From: a virus
Virus record (IMG/VR): IMGVR_UViG_3300044641_003539
Span: 1-31,103 of that record
Reading direction: 5' to 3' (one strand)
DNA length: 31,103 bases
The translations under genes were made by a program, and so were the position numbers. Below the pieces are notes generated by a model, which saw only the letters and a program-made list of their open reading frames with translations, was not told the origin of the DNA and searched no databases. Shown here piece after piece: positions 25,319 through 29,781 of this stretch; position 1 is the stretch's first letter, and every line of letters starts with the position of its first letter.

Positions 25319-25371
25319 GGCCAGCCGATGGCCAGCCGATGGCCAGCGGTGTGGCCAGCGATGCGGCCAGC
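25319..25371. repeat. Five GGCCAGC units phased at 11-12 bp
   Basis: GGCCAGC starts at 25319, 25330, 25341, 25353 and 25365. The spacing is near one DNA turn, so bound proteins would sit on one face. The first three units are an exact 11-bp tandem repeat (GGCCAGCCGAT). It may be only recent tandem duplication, or a protein array. Confidence 0.65.
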
Positions 25372-25456
25372 GTGTGGGCGGCGGTGGTGGCGGGCGAGGC
25401 TGCCAGGCCATCCCCTGCCCCTTTGTAACGAATTATCAACAAACTCCCCTTGATCA

Positions 25457-25526
25457 TCTCCGGCCCCGGAGAGATCCGCCATGCTGCAGATGTTGCCGGG
25501 GCTGCGCATGCAGCACCACGACCACC
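25457..25526 (+). promoter_or_regulatory. Early leader 1: stem-loops then ACCACGACCACC
   Basis: TCTCCG-GCCC-CGGAGA (25457-25472), then TGCTGCA...TGCAGCA (25482-25515), then ACCACGACCACC (25515-25526), 16 nt before the ATG at 25543. No Shine-Dalgarno sequence. Confidence 0.45.
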
Positions 25527-25542
25527 GGCAGCACCACAACAG

Positions 25543-25779
25543 ATGACAGCAACAGTTGCCGACTACACGGGCTGGGATGTGAGCGCCTACAGCCGCCTGC
25601 TGGAGGACTGCACCGGCCACACCGTCCGGGTTGCCACCGACCTGGAGGGTGACCACTGCTACGAGCTGGTGGATCCCTGCGGGGATGTGTGCGGGGATCC
25701 CTGGTACCGCTGGGATGACCTGGTTTGCGACACCGAGGACGCCATAGCTGCGCACCTCCGCACCATCAACGGGGATTGA
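25543..25779 (+). CDS. Small acidic early protein, unknown
   Basis: 78 aa from the ATG at 25543 (MTATVADYTGWDVSAYSRLL); the frame extends upstream but that part is the structured leader. First plus-strand gene of the early arm. It is acidic, with four Cys (HCYELVDPCGDVCGDPWYRW and DLVCDTEDA) and many Trp/Tyr. Two Cys in CGDVCGD could bind metal, but the spacing fits no zinc motif I recognise. Small acidic early proteins in T7-like phages often inhibit host enzymes; that is only an analogy. Confidence 0.65.
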   Translation: MTATVADYTGWDVSAYSRLLEDCTGHTVRVATDLEGDHCYELVDPCGDVCGDPWYRWDDLVCDTEDAIAAHLRTINGD

Positions 25780-25782
25780 GCC

Positions 25783-25977
25783 ATGCGCAGCACGGTCTCA
25801 ACCGTTGCCGCCGGGCTGATTGGTCTCTGGAGCCTCTGGGCCCTGGGGGACATGCAACGGCAGGCAATGCGCCAGCAGCAGGCAACACCAGCAGCGGTGA
25901 CAGCGCAGGCAACACCTACGGGGTCACAGCAGCCAATACCCGACCGCCGCGGCCTCACCTACTGGCCGGGGCCCTGA
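25783..25977 (+). CDS. Small single-pass membrane protein
   Basis: 64 aa. The ATG at 25783 is 3 nt after the previous stop. Residues 5-23 (VSTVAAGLIGLWSLWALGD) form one hydrophobic helix; the rest is Gln/Ala/Thr/Pro-rich and hydrophilic. Could be a host-takeover membrane protein, a holin-like protein or a spanin-like anchor; nothing decides. An early-arm position argues against a classical late holin. Confidence 0.6.
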   Translation: MRSTVSTVAAGLIGLWSLWALGDMQRQAMRQQQATPAAVTAQATPTGSQQPIPDRRGLTYWPGP

Positions 25978-25990
25978 ACCCATCCCGGAG

Positions 25991-26038
25991 GGCCTACAGG
26001 CCTTCCCTGCTGGGCTCACCAGCAAGACCACGACCACC
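25991..26038 (+). promoter_or_regulatory. Early leader 2: two stem-loops then ACCACGACCACC
   Basis: GGCC-TACA-GGCC (25991-26002), then TTCCC and TGCTGG-GCTCA-CCAGCA (26008-26024), then ACCACGACCACC (26027-26038), followed by a true Shine-Dalgarno AGGAGG before the ATG at 26051. Confidence 0.5.
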
Positions 26039-26050
26039 AGGAGGCAACCA

Positions 26051-26269
26051 ATGGCCTTTTACGTCTACGCAAAGCTCTGGGGCATTTCAGAGCTGGAGTT
26101 CATCGACGAACACGAGACGCTGCACAGCGCAGCCGCTGCAGCCCGTCGCTACCGGGAGCAATACCCGGACGACATGCAGGGGGCGCCGGTGCAGTACCTC
26201 GTGCGCAAGGAGCCACCGCCGGAGCCAGGCATTCCCTACGAGCAGCTCAGCGCTGCAGGGCTGGTCTGA
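26051..26269 (+). CDS. Small early protein, unknown
   Basis: 72 aa, ATG at 26051 with Shine-Dalgarno AGGAGG 6 nt upstream. Pattern: short beta start (FYVYAKLWG), acidic loop, a helix rich in Ala and Arg (LHSAAAAARRYREQYPDDM), a strand (VQYLVRKE) and a Pro-rich tail. The layout (strand, helix, strand) resembles other tiny early phage proteins with gene D next to it, which shares the strand-acidic-helix style. No known domain. Confidence 0.7.
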   Translation: MAFYVYAKLWGISELEFIDEHETLHSAAAAARRYREQYPDDMQGAPVQYLVRKEPPPEPGIPYEQLSAAGLV

Positions 26270-26271
26270 CC

Positions 26272-26436
26272 ATGTTCACCGTTTGGCAAACCATCGCCGA
26301 CGACGTTGATCAGTTCTGCTGCTACTGCCCAACCGAACAGGACGCGCAGGACGAGGTGGACCGCATCAACAGCCTGCTGGCAGAGCGGGGCATCCCTTCT
26401 TGGGTTAGCAGCGCCTACTGGGATTTTTTCCGTTGA
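26272..26436 (+). CDS. Very small early protein (54 aa), unknown
   Basis: 54 aa, ATG at 26272, only 2 nt after the previous stop, so probably coupled. Sequence: MFTVWQTIADDVDQFCCYCP, then TEQDAQDEVDRINSLLAERG and IPSWVSSAYWDFFR. It starts with a strand containing Trp, has a CCYC cluster, then an acidic helix (QDEVDRINSLLAERG) and an aromatic end. Its arrangement echoes the preceding 72-aa protein. The compact frame, position between two genes and lack of a gap support it as real. Confidence 0.6.
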   Translation: MFTVWQTIADDVDQFCCYCPTEQDAQDEVDRINSLLAERGIPSWVSSAYWDFFR

Positions 26437-26449
26437 CGACAGCCCGGAG

Positions 26450-26503
26450 GGGAGCGCCGCTCCCTTCCCTGCTGCCCTCAGCAGCAAGACCACGACCACG
26501 ACC
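26450..26503 (+). promoter_or_regulatory. Early leader 3: two stem-loops then ACCACGACCACGACC
   Basis: GGGAGC-GCC-GCTCCC (26450-26464), TTCCC, then CTGCTG-CCCT-CAGCAG (26469-26484), then ACCACGACCACGACC (26489-26503), 4 nt before the ATG at 26508. No Shine-Dalgarno sequence. Same order as leader 2. Confidence 0.5.
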
Positions 26504-26507
26504 AACC

Positions 26508-26876
26508 ATGAACACGCAAACAAAACTCCCGCCCGAGGTGTTCCGGCGTCTCTGCGCACTGCAGAAAAAGCTGCACCGCTGGGCTGAAGAGGAGTGCAAC
26601 GGCTCCATCCAATGGGAAGACGACGCCTGCACCGTGCCGCGGCGGTATCACCTGGACCGCTGGGGCAGCTACACGATCAAGGGCGAGCGCATCCCCAACA
26701 AGGAAGCGCAATGGCTCATGCAGGCAGAACAGCTGGCCGCGCAATGCGGAGGCCGCGTCTACCACCAGGGCGACCCGCGGGGCTGCGCTCTCTACTTCTA
26801 CCGGGATGCAGACCTAGAAGGGCGCGCCTTCCCGATCGACTCGATTTACAGCTCAGTGGCTCTGCCCTGCTGCTGA
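26508..26876 (+). CDS. Conserved phage protein of unknown function (HRWAEEECNG...QGDPRGCALY)
   Basis: 122 aa from the ATG at 26508. It has two features I recognise from many unrelated phages: an N-terminal HRWAEEECNGSIQ (about 24-36) and a C-terminal YHQGDPRGCALYFY (about 86-99). Such proteins are annotated only as hypothetical. A Trp/Tyr-rich middle (RYHLDRWGSYTIKGERIPNK) and a helix (EAQWLMQAEQLAAQCGG) lie between. The conserved His, Cys, Asp and Arg residues suggest a binding or catalytic site, but no reaction is known to me. Confidence 0.78.
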   Translation: MNTQTKLPPEVFRRLCALQKKLHRWAEEECNGSIQWEDDACTVPRRYHLDRWGSYTIKGERIPNKEAQWLMQAEQLAAQCGGRVYHQGDPRGCALYFYRDADLEGRAFPIDSIYSSVALPCC

Positions 26877-26890
26877 ACACCGCCCGGAGC

Positions 26891-26936
26891 GGGTCAGCAG
26901 CTGCTGGCCCATTCCCTGCGGTGCTCACGCACTGCA
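26891..26936 (+). promoter_or_regulatory. Early leader 4: two stem-loops without ACCACGACC
   Basis: GGGTCAGC-AGCT-GCTGGCCC (26891-26910, one G-T pair), then ATTCCC, then TGCGGTG-CTCACG-CACTGCA (26917-26936). A standard Shine-Dalgarno (GAGGAG) follows before the ATG at 26954 instead of the ACCACGACC motif. Confidence 0.45.
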
Positions 26937-26953
26937 TCACCCGAGGAGCTTCC

Positions 26954-27133
26954 ATGCAAACCCTCTCCCTTCGTGATCGGGTGGCGATCGCCAAACGGTC
27001 GCCGCGTCGAATCACCATCACCGTCAGCCATGCCGTCTCCGAACGGCTGCTCAATGCCTCTATGGATCAAGGCCGCAGCGTCTCCAACCTCTGCGCCTAC
27101 CTGCTGGAGACCGCAGCACTGGCGCAAGGGTGA
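26954..27133 (+). CDS. CopG-like ribbon-helix-helix DNA-binding protein
   Basis: 59 aa, ATG at 26954, Shine-Dalgarno GAGGAG 5 nt before. After a basic N-terminus (RDRVAIAKRSPRR), residues about 20-57 show the RHH pattern: strand RITITVSHAV, helix SERLLNASMDQ, turn GRSVSN, helix LCAYLLETAAL. Such proteins bind operators as dimers, the strand lying in the major groove. A repressor of early genes is likely but its target is unknown. The start and Shine-Dalgarno sequence agree well. Confidence 0.75.
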   Translation: MQTLSLRDRVAIAKRSPRRITITVSHAVSERLLNASMDQGRSVSNLCAYLLETAALAQG

Positions 27134-27143
27134 CAGCCACCTA

Positions 27144-27181
27144 GGGGCGGCCCTGCTGCCCCTTCCACAACCACGACCACC
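27144..27181 (+). promoter_or_regulatory. Early leader 5: stem-loop then ACCACGACCACC
   Basis: GGGGC...GCCCC (27144-27162), then TTCCACA and ACCACGACCACC (27170-27181), 6 nt before the ATG at 27188. No Shine-Dalgarno sequence. Confidence 0.45.
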
Positions 27182-27187
27182 CACACC

Positions 27188-27409
27188 ATGCCAAGCATTT
27201 ACGCCGCGGCCCTGGTGGCTCAGCTCGCAGGCCCGAACTGCGGGCTCAACCTTGGGGCCGAGATCACACCAGGCGACGCCTGGTTTACGGGCTGCACAGT
27301 CCCGAGCATCACCAACCCGCAGGGTGTCCGCCTATGGGAGAACCCGTTCTCGCCGGCTGGCGTGACAGCCGAGCCGGCAGGCCCAGCCCTACCGATCGGA
27401 GCGCCCTGA
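27188..27409 (+). CDS. Small early protein, unknown
   Basis: 73 aa, ATG at 27188, no Shine-Dalgarno sequence but an ACCACGACC leader directly upstream. Gly/Pro/Ala-rich with few charges (MPSIYAAALVAQLAGPNCGL; SITNPQGVRLWENPF), no membrane helix and no recognised domain. It stops at 27409, where ATGA starts a 23-codon open frame (to 27480) of doubtful status. It could be non-coding, but the context of closely packed starts supports it. Confidence 0.5.
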   Translation: MPSIYAAALVAQLAGPNCGLNLGAEITPGDAWFTGCTVPSITNPQGVRLWENPFSPAGVTAEPAGPALPIGAP

Positions 27410-27470
27410 TGACTGGACGAGCGGCGCCAGCATGGCGTCATGGGGCATCCCATCAAGAGGAGGCCCGCAG

Positions 27471-27686
27471 ATGCTGCTAGCCATTGCCACCGGCGCCCTG
27501 TGCGCCGTTTTTATCGCTTGCATGCTGAAGGCAAGCAAAAAGCAGAAGCCACAGCGCATCAGCCCGGAGCTGGCAGCGCTGCTGCGCATGAATCCACGGA
27601 CGAGGGAGGCCAAGTTGGCTTACCTCAAGGCGCTGCAGGAATACGCCCGCAAGGGCGGTGCGGAGGACCTGAGTGGACCGCCCTAG
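27471..27686 (+). CDS. Small single-pass membrane protein with basic tail
   Basis: 71 aa from the ATG at 27471, chosen because GAGGAGG lies 8 nt upstream; an ATG at 27432 gives 84 aa. N-terminal hydrophobic helix (LLAIATGALCAVFIACML, residues 2-19), then a basic stretch (KASKKQKPQR) and an amphipathic helix (LAALLRMNPRTREAKLAYL). Topology should be N-out, C-in. Holin, spanin or host-membrane effector are all possible. Its 3' end overlaps the next gene by 14 bp. Confidence 0.6.
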   Translation: MLLAIATGALCAVFIACMLKASKKQKPQRISPELAALLRMNPRTREAKLAYLKALQEYARKGGAEDLSGPP

Positions 27687-28014
27687 TCAATTTGCCTGCC
27701 TGATGCGCGAGCTGCGCAACGGAACCGGTAGCGGCCAGCTGGGCTTGCTATCGGTTGAGGTGCTGCTGCACGTTGCTGAACAACCGCGAACCATCGAGCA
27801 GCTGGTACAGCTGACGAAGGCAAGAAATGCCCACGTCAACCGGGCGGTGCTCAAGCTGACGCCCTGGTACGACAAGCAAGCCGGACAAGTGCGCATACCT
27901 GAGCTGCATCTGCTGCAGCGCAGGCGGCGAGCGCAAGCCCGCGGATACCGGATACACCTCACCCGTAAAGGGCGGGAACTCCTCGGCCGCGTAAACTTTC
28001 CACATTCCATGTAG
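27673..28014 (+). CDS. MarR-like winged-helix protein 1
   Basis: 113 aa from a GTG at 27673 with Shine-Dalgarno GGAGG 6 nt upstream; overlaps the previous gene by 14 bp. Domain from about 20 to 108: LLSVEVLLHVAEQPRTIEQL, then VQLTKARNAHVNRAVLKLTPW as recognition helix and a basic wing (QRRRRAQARGYRIHLTRKGRELL). The YRIHLTRKGRELL end is the usual MarR closing motif. It would bind DNA as a dimer, probably without a ligand pocket, since the flanking dimer helices are short. A second MarR-like gene follows at 28187. Confidence 0.75.
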   Translation: MDRPSQFACLMRELRNGTGSGQLGLLSVEVLLHVAEQPRTIEQLVQLTKARNAHVNRAVLKLTPWYDKQAGQVRIPELHLLQRRRRAQARGYRIHLTRKGRELLGRVNFPHSM

Positions 28015-28186
28015 AGAAGGTGAAAACTCGTATGACCGACCGCGCCTCAACTGCAGCACTTGCGATGTCGCTGTGCTTGCCAGGACTAGGGTGCTGGCAT
28101 CATTTTGCCTTGCACTCCCTGCAAAATCCCGCCAAGCCTCGTATGAGGCTTGAGGTGACAAGGGAGCAACAGCCACCACCACGACC
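28015..28186 (+). other. Intergenic region and early leader 6
   Basis: 172 bp between two MarR-like genes. Holds AAGCCTC-GTAT-GAGGCTT (28134-28151), a 7-bp perfect stem, and ACCACGACC (28178-28186) touching the ATG at 28187. A short frame starting at 28020 overlaps it but extends out of frame into the next gene and looks spurious. Confidence 0.5.
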
Positions 28187-28507
28187 ATGGATTTGGATCA
28201 ACTGGAGCGAGCTTTCGGCGTTTTCGGGACGCTGGATCCGGGCTCGCTTCCGCTCCACCACGCTCAGGTATTCCTGTTCATCGCGCAGCAGGAGTCCTGC
28301 ACCTACCGGGACATCGAAACCCGGTTTGGACTGAGCAACGCATCGGCCAGCCGAATCGTGAACTCCCTGGGGGAGCACGCCAACCACCGCAAAACCTGCC
28401 TAGGCCTGATTGAGGTCTTCATTGACCCAGCAGAGGGCAGGCGATACCGAGTGCGGCTCACGAAAAAAGGACTGGCCATCAAGCGGGCCATCGAAGGGCT
28501 CGCGTAA
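28187..28507 (+). CDS. MarR-like winged-helix protein 2
   Basis: 106 aa, ATG at 28187 with ACCACGACC immediately before it and no Shine-Dalgarno sequence. Helix-turn-helix from about 38 to 65 (CTYRDIETRFGLSNASASRIVNSL), then a wing and VRLTKKGLAIKRAI at the end. The order and closing motif match MarR proteins. Relative 1 has the same size and closing motif, so the two may be an old duplicate pair. It lies directly before the integrase, where a lysogeny regulator would be expected. Confidence 0.78.
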   Translation: MDLDQLERAFGVFGTLDPGSLPLHHAQVFLFIAQQESCTYRDIETRFGLSNASASRIVNSLGEHANHRKTCLGLIEVFIDPAEGRRYRVRLTKKGLAIKRAIEGLA

Positions 28508-28539
28508 CCACGACCCCACCCGCGTTCTGCACAGAACGC
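28507..28539 (+). promoter_or_regulatory. Early leader 7: ACCACGACC then stem-loop before integrase
   Basis: ACCACGACC (28507-28515) overlaps the previous stop region, then GCGTTCT-GCAC-AGAACGC (28522-28539, 7-bp perfect stem) 8 nt before the integrase ATG at 28548. Here the order of motif and hairpin is reversed, and the hairpin could mask the start. Confidence 0.45.
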
Positions 28540-28547
28540 TTGCACCC

Positions 28548-29597
28548 ATGACAGACGGCCATCTCAGGAGGCTGCCCAGCGGAGGCTGGGTGGCTGATTT
28601 CCGCGTCGACGGCAAACGCCGCCAGCTCAAGGGCAAAACAAAAGCCGAGGCCAAGGCCCGCATGGACGAGGCCCTGGACGAGACGGCCCTGATCAACAAA
28701 AGAAAACGGCAGAGCGCCTTCACCATCGGGCAAGCAAGGCAGCTGTCTCTGCGCGTTCGCTGGTCAGGCCGGGCAGCCGAAAAGAACGCCGCCGGGTACA
28801 GCCTGCAGGTGGTCAACTTCTATGGCGCCGAACGGCCCCTGGCAAGCATCGGCACCAAAGACTACGAGGACATGCGGCAGCACTTCCTGAAAAAGGGAAA
28901 CCAGCCCGCCACGGTCAACTGGAAGGCCTCAACGCTGCAGTCCATGTTTCGGGACGCCCAGCTGTACGGGGAGATCACCGAGGAGGAGATCCCGAGGTTC
29001 CCTAAGCGGCTGCCGATTGACAACACCAAGGATCGGGTCTTTGAGGACGAGGAGCTCAGGGCGTTCTGCGCGTACCTCCAGGCCATCGAGAAGCACGAGG
29101 CCGCCTACCTGCTGGTGTTCCTCTGCGAGGTGGGCTGCCGGTTCTCTGAGGCTGCTCGGCTGATTGGCCGGGACGTGGACCTGCGCGACAACCGCGTGGT
29201 CTTCCGCAAGACCAAAACCCGCAAGGCCAGGACGGTCCCTTTGACGCCTGCCGCGGCTGATGCGATCCGGCCTTTCATGCCGGTGCTTTCAAGCCAACGG
29301 GTCTGGAGCCTGGGATACAAGCAGTTCGACTACCTGTTCAACCGGGCCAAGGCAGCAGTGGGGCTCGCGGACGACAATCTGCTGACAATCCACGTCACCC
29401 GTCACACCTGCGCCTCGCGGCTGACCCGTTCCGGTTCATCCCTGCTGAAGGTGATGCAGTGGGGAGGCTGGAGCGGGCTGACCAGCGTGCAGCGATACGC
29501 CCACGTCGACCTGACCTCGCTGGAGGCTGCGGCCGAGCTGTTGCAATGTGGTCGATGTGGTGGATCACCACCGCTGCAAAAAATCACTTGCAACTGA
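28548..29597 (+). CDS. int: Tyrosine recombinase (integrase)
   Basis: 349 aa from the ATG at 28548; a longer frame from 28410 overlaps the MarR-like gene and lacks family features. Basic N-terminus (GKRRQLKGKTKAEAKARMDE) with an arm-binding-like segment, core-binding domain at about 55-150, catalytic domain at about 165-330. Catalytic set: R198 (GCRFSEAARL), Lys at about 221-223 (KTKTRKARTV), H282-x-x-R285 (IHVTRHTCASRL), W308 (GGWSG, His-to-Trp form) and Y317 (RYAHVDL). All are present, so it is probably active. It would join phage attP to a host attB. TTGCAA repeats follow; the attP core was not identified. Confidence 0.93.
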   Translation: MTDGHLRRLPSGGWVADFRVDGKRRQLKGKTKAEAKARMDEALDETALINKRKRQSAFTIGQARQLSLRVRWSGRAAEKNAAGYSLQVVNFYGAERPLASIGTKDYEDMRQHFLKKGNQPATVNWKASTLQSMFRDAQLYGEITEEEIPRFPKRLPIDNTKDRVFEDEELRAFCAYLQAIEKHEAAYLLVFLCEVGCRFSEAARLIGRDVDLRDNRVVFRKTKTRKARTVPLTPAAADAIRPFMPVLSSQRVWSLGYKQFDYLFNRAKAAVGLADDNLLTIHVTRHTCASRLTRSGSSLLKVMQWGGWSGLTSVQRYAHVDLTSLEAAAELLQCGRCGGSPPLQKITCN

Positions 29598-29638
29598 GTT
29601 GCAACCGTCGCCCAATGCCCAGTCTGGGAGTGAATATT

Positions 29639-29659
29639 GATCACATCGCCCATGTGTTC
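29639..29659. repeat. Imperfect palindromic repeat, copy 2 (pair with 25191-25211)
   Basis: GATCACATCGCCCATGTGTTC, a 19-of-21 match to the control-region copy. Lies between the integrase stop and the terminator. Confidence 0.55.
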
Positions 29660-29692
29660 ACATAGGCTTTACAGGGCCGTAGAGCAAATCAC

Positions 29693-29716
29693 AAGCCTGC
29701 AGCAGCAGGCTTTTTT
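29693..29716 (+). terminator. Intrinsic terminator after integrase
   Basis: AAGCCTGC-AGCA-GCAGGCTT forms an 8-bp stem with a 4-nt loop, continuing into a run of T to 29716. It is 95 bp after the integrase stop and 66 bp before the RNA polymerase start, so the two genes should have separate transcripts. Confidence 0.85.
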
Positions 29717-29781
29717 CTTGCAGATACGGCTCCGCGGTACTCACAGTGGGCTTGCAACACACAATTTGCAATTTGCAAGCG

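Larger units (their letters stand above)
24842..25542. other. Central non-coding control region between divergent arms
   Basis: 701 bp without a convincing gene. From left to right: element 4 (24858-24871), second copy of the 15-bp repeat (24924), a 7-bp-stem hairpin (24993-25012), AATAAC iterons (25012-25042), an inverted repeat (25191-25211), five phased GGCCAGC units (25319-25371), and a stem-loop plus ACCACGACC leader before the first plus-strand gene. Open frames here are GC-driven and low in complexity. Likely holds early promoters, operators and possibly an origin. Confidence 0.6.
29541..29778. repeat. Cluster of six TTGCAA sites around the int-RNAP junction
   Basis: TTGCAA begins at 29541, 29588, 29599, 29752, 29766 and 29773. 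Two pairs are close: 29588 and 29599 (11 bp apart) and 29766 and 29773 (7 bp apart). GCTTGCAA (29750-29757) and TTGCAAGC (29773-29780) form an inverted repeat that ends just before the RNA polymerase ATG. About 0.06 hits would be expected in 238 bp. Candidates: integrase arm sites or operators. Confidence 0.7.

Noticed and set aside
25071-25652. Open frames on both strands in the control region
   Set aside because: Low-complexity translations (Gly, Ala, Arg, Cys runs), no Shine-Dalgarno sequence, and they cross the repeats and the start of the 78-aa gene.
28020-28334. Plus-strand frame starting GTG/ATG at 28020-28032
   Set aside because: Runs out of frame into the MarR-like gene and contains the hairpin and ACCACGACC leader; no protein-like pattern.
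29600-29781. tRNA-derived attP core
   Set aside because: I looked for a tRNA 3' half (T-loop GGTTCGA type) after the integrase and saw none; att core stays unassigned.
29717-29781. Sigma-70 type promoter before RNA polymerase
   Set aside because: TTGCAA could pass as a -35 box, but no reasonable -10 lies at the right distance.
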